From: Pseudomonadota bacterium
Lineage (GTDB): Bacteria; Desulfobacterota; Desulfovibrionia; Desulfovibrionales; Desulfovibrionaceae
Assembly (NCBI GenBank): GCA_023399375.1
Contig: JAEWPX010000135.1
Coordinates: 1 to 22,423, forward strand
Direction: 5' to 3'
Length of the DNA: 22,423 bases
Shown: piece after piece, positions 1 through 7,463 of the stretch
Position numbering within the stretch: position 1 is the first letter of the stretch
How the letters are laid out: each line of letters starts with the position of its first letter
Program-made: the position numbers and the translations under genes
The notes under the pieces: model-generated
Databases searched by the model: none
What the model saw: the letters and a program-made list of their open reading frames with translations, nothing else
Told to the model about the DNA's origin: nothing

Positions 1-58
1 CTCCCTGGCCCCCGAAGACCGCGGCGGCGACGGCATGACGATGGTTGTGCTGAAGTAA
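1..58 (+). CDS. C-terminal end of an unidentified protein
   Basis: The last 18 codons of a plus-strand gene end in TAA at 56-58. The visible tail reads SLAPEDRGGDGMTMVVLK. A Gly-rich turn followed by a hydrophobic strand and a terminal Lys loosely resembles the end of Smr/MutS2-type domains, but 18 residues cannot establish a family. The gene lies upstream of dnaG in the same direction. A repeat element and about 275 nt separate them, so co-transcription is uncertain. Confidence 0.6.
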   Translation, partial: SLAPEDRGGDGMTMVVLK

Positions 59-62
59 TTTT

Positions 63-111
63 ATGCCTCCGGCGGCCAGGAGGGGCCGACGGCCCCTCCT
101 GGACCACCCCG
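63..111. repeat. 49-bp palindromic intergenic repeat, left copy
   Basis: The element starts five bases after the upstream stop codon. Its core is a perfect 12-bp inverted repeat (76-87 CCAGGAGGGGCC, 91-102 GGCCCCTCCTGG) with a 3-nt loop. The whole 63-111 segment matches the reverse complement of 22328-22376 with one mismatch, in the loop at position 90. It resembles REP-type elements: short, GC-rich, between genes and able to form a hairpin on either strand. There is no T-tract, so a simple intrinsic terminator is less likely. Confidence 0.85.
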
Positions 112-255
112 ATAAGGGAAGAGGGTATCCTCCCCGAGCAAAGGGAATTTTTCCCTCCCGAAGTGTGAAGGGAATCTGGCGGCTTGATTGGAATACGGCA
201 CTGTAACCAAGGGCACGCGGCACCATGGACCTGTTTTCCTTTCCCCCCTTGAAAC

Positions 256-315
256 TTTTTTGGGGAAAGGGGCGCGGGGGAAATCCCTTTTCCCCAAAAA
301 AGGGGTTTCCCCCGC
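256..315 (+). repeat. Two interleaved inverted repeats in the dnaG leader
   Basis: Arm 256-272 (T6-G4-A3-G4) pairs with 285-301 (C3-T4-C4-A6) over 17 bp with one mismatch. The loop of this hairpin contains 274-283 (GCGGGGGAAA), which is exactly complementary to 306-315 (TTTCCCCCGC). The two hairpins therefore interleave and are largely mutually exclusive. The block ends 19 nt before the dnaG ATG. It could be a dispersed intergenic repeat of this lineage, a processing site or an attenuator. I recall similar G/C-block elements in Desulfovibrio intergenic DNA but cannot confirm that here. The rest of 112-334 shows no gene. Confidence 0.6.
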
Positions 316-334
316 ATCTTCACTTCCCACTCCC

Positions 335-2062
335 ATGAAACGTGACGCGGGGACCGTAGCGGCGGTGAAGGCCAGGGCGAACATCGCCGAGATCGTGGGC
401 CGGTACGTGAACCTGAAGCCCGTGGGCGGCAGGCTGGTCGGGCCGTGTCCGTTCCACCAGGAAACCAAGGGGTCGTTCAACGTCCATCCCGACAAAGGCT
501 TTTTTCATTGCTTCGGCTGCCAAGCCTCGGGGGACGTCATTGATTTTTACTGCCGCATCAATGGCCTGGAATTCCGGGAGGGCCTGGAGCGGCTGGCCGC
601 CGAGGTGGGCGTGGACGTGGGCCAGGCCCGGCGCGACCCTCGCGCGGCCAAAAGGCGGCAGGAGCGCGATGCCTGTCTGGCCATGCACGAACTGGCGGAC
701 CGCTATTTCCGGCATGTGCTCGCTACGCCGGCCGGGACTCCCGCCCGGGAGTACCTGGGCCGGCGCAAGGTCAGCCCGGAGATGGTCGAGGCGTTCGCCC
801 TGGGCGTGAGCCCCGCCGGCTGGCAGGGGCTGGCCGATGTGCTGCGCTCGCGGGGGTTCGCCGAAGACCAGGGCGTGCTGGCGGGGTTACTCAGCGCCGG
901 AAAAAACGGCCGCGTCTGGGACCGCTTCCGCGACCGGCTCATGTTTCCCATCCGCGACGGCGGCGGGCGGGTGATCGCCTTCGGCGGACGCACCATGGGC
1001 GACGGCGAGCCGAAGTATTTGAACAGCGCCGAGACGCCGATCTACACCAAGGGCCAGCACCTCTACGGACTCTACGAGGCGCGGCCGTACATGGCCAAGT
1101 CGCGCCGGGCGCTTCTGACCGAGGGGTATCTCGACGTCATCACGCTGCACCAGTTCGGCTACGGCGACGCCTGTGGCGTGCTCGGCACGGCGCTGACCCC
1201 GGAGCAGGCCAAGCGCCTGTCCGGGTTCGCCTCGCGTGTGGACCTGGTGTTCGACGGCGATCCGCCCGGGCGAAAGGCGGCGCTGCGCGCGGCGCAGATG
1301 TTTCTGTCCCTGGGCGGCGGCTGCCGGGTGGTGCCGCTCCCCGACGGTGAGGACGTGGACAGCCTGCTCCACGCCGCCGGCCGCGAAGGGTTCGACGCCT
1401 GCCTTGATCGTGCCGAGGACGGGCTGGCGTTTTGCTTACGCGTGGTGCGCGAGACGTACGCACCCAAGGAAATAGCGGCCTGGGCCGTGGAATTTCTCAC
1501 GGGCCTCGGGGATGCGGCTCTGCAATCGGTCTTCATTCCCCGGGTGTCCTCGGGGCTGGGGCTGGCCGAGCGGGAGCTGCGCCAGTCGCTTGGCGAGGCC
1601 GCGCAGCGGGGTCGGCGGCAGCCCGCGGCGGCTGCGGCGCGGCCGCGGCCGGAGACGCTCGACATTGCGCCGCGCGACGCCGAACTGCTCGCCTTCGCCA
1701 TCCGCCGCGCCGACTACCGCACGGCCCTGGCCGAGGCCGGCGCGGCCCAGGCGTTTGCGGGAGCAGGGGCCAGGGAATTTTTCGCCAAGCTCGTCGGCGA
1801 CGCCGCCGACGATCCGGCGGCGCGATTGGATACGGCGCAGGCGGCCTTCTGGGCCAAGGCGCTGTTGGAACCGGTGGAAAACGACGACCAGGCCGCCGCC
1901 GTGTTTGATGGTATTTGTCGCTTTCTCCGCGATGCCAGGGAGGGCGACCGGCGGCGAGCCTTGACCGAGGCCATCCGTCGGGCGCAGGCGCAGGGCGCGT
2001 ACGAGGAAGTGTTACGGCTTCTGGGGGAACTGCAAGCCCTTTCCGGGAGGGGAGATGAGTAA
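335..2062 (+). CDS. dnaG: DNA primase DnaG
   Basis: This is the primase that makes RNA primers for chromosome replication with the DnaB helicase. The 575-aa product has the N-terminal CHC2 zinc motif (C38, H41, C59, C62, in CPFH...FHCFGC). The core/TOPRIM domain follows, with the E263-G-Y-x-D motif and the metal-binding FDGD motif (D307, D309). The C-terminal 180 residues or so are Ala/Arg-rich and divergent, as expected of the helicase-binding region. The ATG at 335 gives a standard N-terminus reaching the motif VKARANIAEIVGRYV. A longer reading frame upstream runs through the palindromic leader and is not credible. No clear Shine-Dalgarno precedes the ATG. The gene overlaps rpoD by 8 nt, the usual macromolecular-synthesis arrangement. 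Confidence 0.97.
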   Translation: MKRDAGTVAAVKARANIAEIVGRYVNLKPVGGRLVGPCPFHQETKGSFNVHPDKGFFHCFGCQASGDVIDFYCRINGLEFREGLERLAAEVGVDVGQARRDPRAAKRRQERDACLAMHELADRYFRHVLATPAGTPAREYLGRRKVSPEMVEAFALGVSPAGWQGLADVLRSRGFAEDQGVLAGLLSAGKNGRVWDRFRDRLMFPIRDGGGRVIAFGGRTMGDGEPKYLNSAETPIYTKGQHLYGLYEARPYMAKSRRALLTEGYLDVITLHQFGYGDACGVLGTALTPEQAKRLSGFASRVDLVFDGDPPGRKAALRAAQMFLSLGGGCRVVPLPDGEDVDSLLHAAGREGFDACLDRAEDGLAFCLRVVRETYAPKEIAAWAVEFLTGLGDAALQSVFIPRVSSGLGLAERELRQSLGEAAQRGRRQPAAAAARPRPETLDIAPRDAELLAFAIRRADYRTALAEAGAAQAFAGAGAREFFAKLVGDAADDPAARLDTAQAAFWAKALLEPVENDDQAAAVFDGICRFLRDAREGDRRRALTEAIRRAQAQGAYEEVLRLLGELQALSGRGDE

Positions 2063-3821
2063 TCTCAAGGAAATCCAGCAGATCAAGAGCCTTATCGTCA
2101 AGGGAAAGCAGAAAGGCTTTCTCACGTTCGACGAGGTCAACAAGGCCCTGCCGTCCGAGGTGAACAACCCCGAGCAGCTCGAAGAGGTCATCGCCATCTT
2201 CGACCAGCTCGACATCAACCTCGTGGACACCGACAAGGATGGGCGCAAAATAGAAGTGGCCAGCGCCGAGCCGGAAGATGCCCCGGACTCCGACCTGGAG
2301 CTGACCGAAAGCGAGGACACCCTCGACTATTCCTCGCGCAGCACCGATCCGGTGCGCATGTATCTGCGCGAAATGGGCGCGGTGCCGCTGCTCGACCGCG
2401 AGGGCGAGGTGGTCATCGCCAAGAAGATCGAAAACGGCGAGATGGACGTGCTCTACGCCCTGGTCGAAGTGCCGGTGGCCGTGGAGGAGCTCATCCAGGT
2501 CGGTGAGGACCTGAAAATCGGCCGCATCAAGCTTAAGGACGTGGTCAAGACCATCGAGGAGGACGATCCGTCCGAGGACGAGATGAACCAGCGCCAGCGG
2601 GTCATCTTCCTGCTCGACGAAGTCAAGGCCGCCTTCCGCAAGAAGCGCAAGATCTACTCCAAGCTCGACCAGTGCGCGTGCCTTGACCGCCGCGTCGCCG
2701 GCATCCAGAAGGAGATCATGGTCTTCAAGGACGAGATCGTCGTGCGGCTGCGCGACATCAAGCTCGAGAAGACGCTGATCGACCGCATCATCGAGATCGT
2801 CGAGGACTACGTGCGGCAGATGCACAACTGCCAGCGCGACCTCTCGGCCTACATCCTGTCCGTGGGCAAGTCCCAGTCGGAAATCCAGGAAATGTTCGCC
2901 CAGCTCGACGCGCGCGAAGTCAACCCCGTCGTGGCCTCCGAATCCCTGGGGCTGACCGTGGAGGAGCTTTTCTCGTTCAAGGAAATGCTTTCGGCCAAGA
3001 TGGAGATCCTGGACCGGCTGCAGGAGAAATGCTGCCACCACGTGGGCGAACTGGAAGAGGTGCTCTGGCGCATCAAACGCGGCAACTCCGCGGCGCAGCG
3101 CGCCAAGCAGGAGCTCATCCGCGCCAACCTGCGCCTGGTCGTCTCCATCGCGAAGAAATACACCAACCGCGGCCTGCAGTTTCTGGACCTCATCCAGGAA
3201 GGCAACATCGGCCTTATGAAGGCCGTGGACAAGTTCGAATACCAGCGCGGCTACAAGTTTTCAACCTACGCCACCTGGTGGATCCGGCAGGCGATCACGC
3301 GCGCCATCGCCGACCAGGCGCGCACCATCCGCATTCCGGTGCATATGATCGAGACGATCAACAAGCTCATTCGCACCTCGCGTTACCTCGTCCAGGAGCT
3401 CGGCCGCGACCCCACGCCGGAAGAGATCGCCGAGCGCATGGATTACCCCCTGGAGAAGGTCAAGAAGGTGCTCAAGATCGCCAAGGAGCCCATTTCCCTG
3501 GAAACGCCCATCGGCGACGAAGAGGATTCGAGCCTGGGCGATTTCATCGAGGACAAGAAGGCCTTGGCCCCGGCCGAGGAAGTGGTCAACACCAAGCTCG
3601 GCGAGCAGATCGGCAAGGTGCTTTCCGACCTCACCCCGCGCGAGGAGCAGGTGCTGCGCAAGCGCTTCGGGCTCGGCGAAAAGTCCGACCACACCCTGGA
3701 AGAGGTGGGGAAGCTGTTTAACGTCACCCGCGAGCGCATTCGCCAGATCGAGGCCAAGGCACTGCGCAAGCTGCGCCATCCCGTGCGCAGCCAGCATCTG
3801 CGCTCGTACTACGAAGGCTAA
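2055..3821 (+). CDS. rpoD: RNA polymerase primary sigma factor (sigma-70, RpoD)
   Basis: This is the housekeeping sigma factor, which directs RNA polymerase to -10/-35 promoters. The 588-aa product has a region 1.1-like N-terminus, region 1.2 at about residues 97-125 (DPVRMYLREMGAVPLL) and a non-conserved acidic insert. Region 2 includes the -10 recognition and melting helices near residues 400-430 (TYATWWIRQAITRAIADQ). Region 3 follows, then region 4 with the -35 helix-turn-helix near residues 549-577 (VTRERIRQIEAKALRKLRHP). A very good ribosome site, GGGAGGGGAG, lies at the end of dnaG, and the ATG sits inside the dnaG 3' end, which suggests translational coupling. A strong terminator follows. 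Confidence 0.98.
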   Translation: MSNLKEIQQIKSLIVKGKQKGFLTFDEVNKALPSEVNNPEQLEEVIAIFDQLDINLVDTDKDGRKIEVASAEPEDAPDSDLELTESEDTLDYSSRSTDPVRMYLREMGAVPLLDREGEVVIAKKIENGEMDVLYALVEVPVAVEELIQVGEDLKIGRIKLKDVVKTIEEDDPSEDEMNQRQRVIFLLDEVKAAFRKKRKIYSKLDQCACLDRRVAGIQKEIMVFKDEIVVRLRDIKLEKTLIDRIIEIVEDYVRQMHNCQRDLSAYILSVGKSQSEIQEMFAQLDAREVNPVVASESLGLTVEELFSFKEMLSAKMEILDRLQEKCCHHVGELEEVLWRIKRGNSAAQRAKQELIRANLRLVVSIAKKYTNRGLQFLDLIQEGNIGLMKAVDKFEYQRGYKFSTYATWWIRQAITRAIADQARTIRIPVHMIETINKLIRTSRYLVQELGRDPTPEEIAERMDYPLEKVKKVLKIAKEPISLETPIGDEEDSSLGDFIEDKKALAPAEEVVNTKLGEQIGKVLSDLTPREEQVLRKRFGLGEKSDHTLEEVGKLFNVTRERIRQIEAKALRKLRHPVRSQHLRSYYEG

Positions 3822-3844
3822 GCGCGCGGAAATTCCGCAATGTG

Positions 3845-3873
3845 AAAGGGCGGCCCTGGGGCCGCCCTTTTTT
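3845..3873 (+). terminator. Intrinsic terminator of dnaG-rpoD
   Basis: An 11-bp perfect stem, AAAGGGCGGCC (3845-3855) with GGCCGCCCTTT (3860-3870), has a 4-nt loop and runs into a T-tract ending at 3873. It lies 24 nt after the rpoD stop. The A-rich left flank is short, so it may also slow transcripts arriving from the convergent minus-strand gene. Confidence 0.92.
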
Positions 3874-3890
3874 CGTGGGGAAGGCGGCGG

Positions 3891-4712
3891 CTACGCGCCG
3901 TGGAAATAGCGTATGTACGCGGCCTGCCAGTCCTCTACTGCGGATTGGAGGCGCGGCAGGGCGGGGTGCCGGGTCTGCGTCGCAGGCAGGGCCAGGACGT
4001 TGATATCCCCCAGGTTTCCGAAGATGTTATCGGTATTGTTCCGGAAGTTGCGTTCGCTATAGAAGCGCGTGAAGTGCCAGAAGCAACTCCAGCCGTGCTC
4101 AAGGAGCCATTCGAGGCAGGCGACGGTGCTCGGGCGCGGGAACGCTTCCAGATAGAGCGCCGGTTGATGGCGCAGGAGCGTTTCCTGCGCGCCTTGCAAG
4201 ACCTCCCATTCCATGCCTTCCACATCGATTTTGAGCAGTGCGCAGGCCTCCACGGCGAGGTCGTCGAGGCGCAACACGGGGATGGCCAGCCCTGTTTCCG
4301 CCAGGGTGACACCGCCGAAATTCCCGACGTCGTCGATGCGCTTCGCCGGGATTCTGCCCCAACCGGAGTGGCGTCCTGCCGCCGCAGTCAGCAAAGTGAC
4401 GTGGAAAATCTCGTTGAGTGTCAAGGTCGTTTGCAGGCATTGCGCCATGAGCGGCTGCGGCTCGAAGGCGATGACGCGTCCCTGGTCCCCGACGACCCTG
4501 GCCAGCGGCAGCACCGTCGTTCCGAGATTGGCGCCCACGTCGATGACCGTGTCGCCGCACGAAACGTATCGCCGCATCAACGTATTTTCCTCTTCGGAAA
4601 ACTCGCCGTAAAGAGCCAGGGCCCTGCCAATGGTATCGTCTGCACGCGGCCATGCCATGATGCCGTGACGGCACTGGTCAATGGCTATCTGTTGAAGATC
4701 CAGATTGAGCAT
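3891..4712 (-). CDS. FkbM family SAM-dependent methyltransferase
   Basis: The 273-aa product is predicted to transfer a methyl group from S-adenosylmethionine, commonly to a sugar or polyketide hydroxyl in this family. The SAM-binding motif I is at about residues 55-64 (VIDVGANLG), followed by an acidic end of beta-2 in the segment VIAFEPQP near 80-87. The FkbM hallmark LLKIDVEGMEWEVLQGA lies in the second half. I chose the ATG at 4712 because GGAG sits 6 nt upstream; a TTG six codons earlier lacks such a site. It is a single gene, convergent with rpoD, with its own upstream region. The substrate is not deducible. Surface polysaccharide or flagellin glycan modification is possible, but no glycan genes adjoin it. 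Confidence 0.88.
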   Translation of the reverse strand: MLNLDLQQIAIDQCRHGIMAWPRADDTIGRALALYGEFSEEENTLMRRYVSCGDTVIDVGANLGTTVLPLARVVGDQGRVIAFEPQPLMAQCLQTTLTLNEIFHVTLLTAAAGRHSGWGRIPAKRIDDVGNFGGVTLAETGLAIPVLRLDDLAVEACALLKIDVEGMEWEVLQGAQETLLRHQPALYLEAFPRPSTVACLEWLLEHGWSCFWHFTRFYSERNFRNNTDNIFGNLGDINVLALPATQTRHPALPRLQSAVEDWQAAYIRYFHGA

Positions 4713-4790
4713 GCCACACTCCGCAAGCAAGAAATAATGTTCCAGTTGCTACATGCGAGAGCGCAAAAGAACCTGCAGCGGTATAAGGCT

Positions 4791-4809
4791 CTTTTGTGTA
4801 CACCAAAAG
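4791..4809. promoter_or_regulatory. Operator-like palindrome upstream of the methyltransferase
   Basis: The 19-nt site CTTTTGTGTACACCAAAAG consists of a perfect 8-bp palindrome GTGTACAC flanked by CTTTT and AAAAG arms, with one extra C. It is 79 nt upstream of the methyltransferase ATG, in an AT-richer stretch (4731-4913) that holds no gene. It could be a repressor or activator site. No convincing -35/-10 pair was found beside it. Confidence 0.3.
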
Positions 4810-4913
4810 AAAACTCTCCTCTTTCTTTCAGGGTGTCGTATTAACACTCCGACCATCAAGAGGCAATCCTCGGCGAACGGGGAGCATTTGTCGCCAGGGC
4901 AGGCGGCATCACG

Positions 4914-4944
4914 AAAAAAGGCCGGGAACACAAGGTTCCCGGCC
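4914..4944 (-). terminator. Intrinsic terminator of the amphi-Trp gene
   Basis: Read on the minus strand, a 10-bp stem (GGCCGGGAAC at 4944-4935 with GTTCCCGGCC at 4929-4920) with a 5-nt loop is followed by six T (4919-4914). It sits 27 nt beyond the stop codon of the amphi-Trp gene and insulates the methyltransferase upstream region. Confidence 0.9.
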
Positions 4945-4971
4945 ATGAGCTTGACTTGGTAACAGGCGTTG

Positions 4972-5238
4972 CTACTCACCTGCGTCGGCGAAACCACCAT
5001 CGACTTCCTTGTGCTTCTTCCAGGAAATCTCCAGGGCGAACTTTTCCTTGTCCTTTTTCTGCGAGGCTTTCATCTCCACGTTGACCAGCACTGAAGGGGC
5101 GAGCGTCAATGCTTCGTCGCCGGCGGCGAGGGTGACCACGCCGGATTTCATGTCGCACACGAGCTTTTCCAGGTTGGCGATCACTTCGGTCAGCTGCATC
5201 ACCCCTTCGATGCGGATCTTGTTCTTTTCCTTTTCCAT
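4972..5238 (-). CDS. Amphi-Trp domain protein (GAK-associated small protein)
   Basis: This 88-aa protein matches what I know of the amphi-Trp family: a short N-terminal Lys/Glu segment, a central hydrophobic helix (LTEVIANLEKLVCDMKSGVV), a beta segment and the closing motif EMKASQKKDKEKFALEISWKK with an invariant Trp. The biochemical role is unknown. The family was named as one of a set co-occurring with HprK-related kinase B, a CofD-like protein and an ATP-grasp enzyme (the 'GAK' set), and two of those are encoded at 12.7-15.1 kb here. The start is well supported: AAAGGAG lies 9 nt before the ATG. The gene has its own terminator and is probably abundantly expressed. The family assignment is from recognition, not a search. 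Confidence 0.8.
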   Translation of the reverse strand: MEKEKNKIRIEGVMQLTEVIANLEKLVCDMKSGVVTLAAGDEALTLAPSVLVNVEMKASQKKDKEKFALEISWKKHKEVDGGFADAGE

Positions 5239-5277
5239 GGCGCGCTCCTTTGGTGGCGATACGATTCGTGTATGCTT

Positions 5278-5296
5278 AAAAAATACGGTCGTATTT
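5278..5296 (-). terminator. Weak hairpin between the ParA-partner gene and the amphi-Trp gene
   Basis: On the minus strand a 7-bp stem (AAATACG with CGTATTT, arms 5296-5290 and 5287-5281, 2-nt loop) runs into six T (5283-5278). It follows the stop of the ParA-partner gene by 14 nt. The stem is AT-rich, so termination would be partial; read-through into the amphi-Trp gene is possible. Confidence 0.4.
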
Positions 5297-5310
5297 CTTA
5301 AGGTGCGGGT

Positions 5311-6468
5311 TTAGCCGATGGTTTCGAACTCGATGCAGCGTCCCTGCTTCAGGCTGATGGAGCCGCTGCGTTTGCCGACAAACAGCAGCAGCGGGCGCAG
5401 TGCCTCCATGTCGAGGCGGGGTTCCGGCAGGTAGCTGCGAAAAAAAAGCCCGTTGTCGAATATGCGCAGGCTGTGGCGGGTGCTTCCGATCCGTGCAAGC
5501 TGCACCGTCAGGCCGGGCACCGGGCCGCGCTTGTCGCCGGGTCTGCGCCAAGTTTCGCCGGGGCGCTCAAGCGGCGCGACAAGAAGTTGCAGCACGTGGC
5601 TGAAATAGAAAAGTTTCTCCACGGGCAGCGCATACGTTTCGGGATCGACCTCCACATGCAGCGTCAGGCTGCCGGTCGGGGTGAGCCCCTCCAGCACGCC
5701 GCGCAGGAATACCTCGGCGGGATGCGACCCTTCGGGCGGCGGCGGCGACGCGGCCGCGACGAGATTGTGCGCCTCGCCCACGGCGCGGGCATTGGCGCTG
5801 GCCGCCGGAGGAATGGCGGCGGTGCGCACGGGATCGGCGGCAGCCGGACAGGGCGTGGACGTGACCGGCTGGGCGTCTTGCGGCAGCGGCGTCTTCGCGA
5901 ACTGTGCCACTGCAGGCACGTCCCCGTCAGGCGCTTGCTTCACAGCCGCGAGATTGTCCGTCACAGGGGAAACGTCTTCCGCCGGCCCACTTTGTGGAAT
6001 CGGGCCGATCTGCTCCGGCTCCTCGGTAAGCGGCGCGAATGCGGTCGGTCCGGGCGTCGTTTCCGGCACGTCCGGGGCCAGGGCGATGCTTGCCGGGATG
6101 GGGCCGACGGGCTCCGGTTCCGTGGAAACAGGGGCCGTCGCGGCAGGAAAGAGGGCTGCGGCCGGTTGCTGCGGGATGGATTCCTTCGCTGCTACGGCAA
6201 TGGGGTGTTGCGCACTTGCCGTGCCGGTCGGCAGGTGCGCCAGGGAGGCGTTTTCCGCCGGGGAGACAGGCTTTGCGGCCGTGTCCTTCGCGGTTTCGGC
6301 GGCGGCGTGCTTTTTGCGGGCAGCTGTATTCGCGCCGGCCTTGCCGGAGGCGACTTTCGAGTTTGTGGGCGCGGCCTTGGCCGGAGACATCTTCTTTGCG
6401 GATGTGCCGGAAACGGCGGCCGGCGTACCGGCAAGGGGGTCCCGACCGAGTCGTGAGCGGGTTGCCAT
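5311..6468 (-). CDS. Ala/Pro-rich protein with a C-terminal GHKL-like domain, ParA partner
   Basis: The 385-aa product has two parts. Residues 1 to about 240 are low-complexity, rich in Ala, Pro, Lys and Glu and likely disordered. They include two related segments, PEPVGPIPAS and PEQIGPIPQS. The last 140 or so residues look folded. There, LEVDP-like and LFYFSHVLQLLVAPLERPG segments, the turn LRIFDNGLFF and the closing stretch RSGSISLKQGRCIEFETIG recall the order of elements in CheA/histidine-kinase ATPase (GHKL) folds. The nucleotide-binding motifs are incomplete, so this is inference. GAGGAG 6 nt before the ATG overlaps the stop region of the upstream ParA gene, so the two are surely co-translated. 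It may be an adaptor or cargo-linking partner of the ATPase. Confidence 0.75.
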   Translation of the reverse strand: MATRSRLGRDPLAGTPAAVSGTSAKKMSPAKAAPTNSKVASGKAGANTAARKKHAAAETAKDTAAKPVSPAENASLAHLPTGTASAQHPIAVAAKESIPQQPAAALFPAATAPVSTEPEPVGPIPASIALAPDVPETTPGPTAFAPLTEEPEQIGPIPQSGPAEDVSPVTDNLAAVKQAPDGDVPAVAQFAKTPLPQDAQPVTSTPCPAAADPVRTAAIPPAASANARAVGEAHNLVAAASPPPPEGSHPAEVFLRGVLEGLTPTGSLTLHVEVDPETYALPVEKLFYFSHVLQLLVAPLERPGETWRRPGDKRGPVPGLTVQLARIGSTRHSLRIFDNGLFFRSYLPEPRLDMEALRPLLLFVGKRSGSISLKQGRCIEFETIG

Positions 6469-6478
6469 GGTGGGCTCC

Positions 6479-7270
6479 TCAACGCCGCGTGCGGCCGTGT
6501 ACCCCCGGCCCGGCAAGTCCGAGTCGGTCGGCGGTTTCCCGGCTGAGCGCGGCGAAATCCTTGGCGCCGGCGCTGGCCGGCGCATAACGGAAAATATCCT
6601 GGCCATGGCTTGGGGCCTCGGCCAGGGCGACGTTTTCACGGATGCAGGTCGTAAAGGGTACGCCGGGAAAATGCTCGTGCACCGCCGCACATACCTCCCG
6701 GTGCAGGCGTTTCCTGTCGCTGAAGCGGCCAAGCACGATGCCGAGCACCGAAGGGCCCGCCGTTTCGTGCAGTGTTTCCAAAAGCCAGGCAAGGCTTTGC
6801 AGGGAGAGGAAATCGGGGGTCATGGGGACGATCACGACCTGCGCCGCGCCGAGCGCCTGCCGCGTCAGCGGCCCGAGGTGCGGCGGGCAGTCGAAAAACG
6901 CCACGTCGAACGCGCCGCAGGCGTCAAGGGCTTTGGCGAGCTGGTCGCCCGGGGCTTCGTCCCGGGAAAGCGCCGTTTCGGTCGCGGCCAGTTCCGGCGA
7001 CGCCGGCAGCACGGAAAGGCCTTCGAGTCCGTCCGGGCACGCCAGTTCCGGGGCTGCGCCGCGGCACAGGGCGGCAAGCCCCTGGCCCGGTTGCGCCGCC
7101 AGTCCGAACGATGCGGTGAGGTGCGCCTGCGGATCGGCGTCCACCGCCAGCACGCGCCAACCCATCCCGGCCAGTCCGGCGGCCAGGTTCACGGCGCACG
7201 TCGTCTTGCCGACGCCGCCTTTGTGGTTGAGGCAGGCGATGCGGATGCCGGCCGAGGCTCCGGAATACAT
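6479..7270 (-). CDS. ParA/MinD-type partitioning ATPase
   Basis: The 263-aa product is a P-loop ATPase of the ParA superfamily. These dimerise with ATP on DNA or membrane and position chromosomes, plasmids, chemotaxis arrays or other cargo. The deviant Walker A is clear (LNHKGGVGKTT, signature K17, K22, T23), as are the switch segment AVDADPQAHLT and Walker B AFFDCPPHLG. No ParB gene or parS-like repeat adjoins it, so classical chromosome partitioning is unlikely. Its only operon partner is the Ala/Pro-rich gene 10 nt downstream. By analogy with orphan ParA proteins that place chemoreceptor arrays or protein clusters, this pair may position a cellular structure; that is inference. The ATG at 7270 has no obvious Shine-Dalgarno. 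Confidence 0.93.
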   Translation of the reverse strand: MYSGASAGIRIACLNHKGGVGKTTCAVNLAAGLAGMGWRVLAVDADPQAHLTASFGLAAQPGQGLAALCRGAAPELACPDGLEGLSVLPASPELAATETALSRDEAPGDQLAKALDACGAFDVAFFDCPPHLGPLTRQALGAAQVVIVPMTPDFLSLQSLAWLLETLHETAGPSVLGIVLGRFSDRKRLHREVCAAVHEHFPGVPFTTCIRENVALAEAPSHGQDIFRYAPASAGAKDFAALSRETADRLGLAGPGVHGRTRR

Positions 7271-7292
7271 TGCGACAACATGCCCGGGATGC

Positions 7293-7321
7293 GTTACAAT
7301 TTAAAGACAATATCTTGACAA
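7293..7321 (-). promoter_or_regulatory. Candidate promoter of the ParA operon
   Basis: On the minus strand, TTGTCA (7321-7316, five of six matches to the -35 consensus) is 17 nt from TGTAAC (7298-7293, four of six for -10). It sits in the 193-nt divergent region shared with the radical SAM gene (7271-7463), which is AT-rich near 7290-7320 and 7410-7455. The pentamer TTGTC recurs four times on this strand (7278-7274, 7310-7306, 7321-7317, 7376-7372), and could be regulator half-sites or chance. Confidence 0.3.
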
Positions 7322-7463
7322 CAGGGTAGTCCCGGCGCCCGGCGACGACGTCGCACAATCGTCATATATTCGACAAACACTGCATCATCCTTGCCGGTTA
7401 AGCTCACGGAAGATCGAAAATCTTTTGAATATGCAGAGAAAATATTACATTTGAAGGGGCACT

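Noticed and set aside
63..111. Terminal inverted repeats of a 22-kb transposon
   Set aside because: The interval contains core housekeeping genes and no transposase or target-site duplication; a dispersed intergenic repeat explains the pair better.
256..315. True H-type pseudoknot in the dnaG leader
   Set aside because: Topology fits, but the connecting loops (1, 1 and 4 nt) are too short to span stems of 17 and 10 bp, so alternative hairpins are more likely.
1533..3041. 502-codon open frame on the minus strand opposite dnaG and rpoD
   Set aside because: It is antisense to two certain genes, has biased composition (runs of H, L, D, then R and P) and no recognisable motif; long antisense frames are expected in DNA of this GC content.
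5681..7318. 545-codon open frame on the plus strand opposite the ParA operon
   Set aside because: Ala/Gly/Arg-rich antisense shadow; the minus-strand genes carry a clear Walker A motif and ribosome sites.
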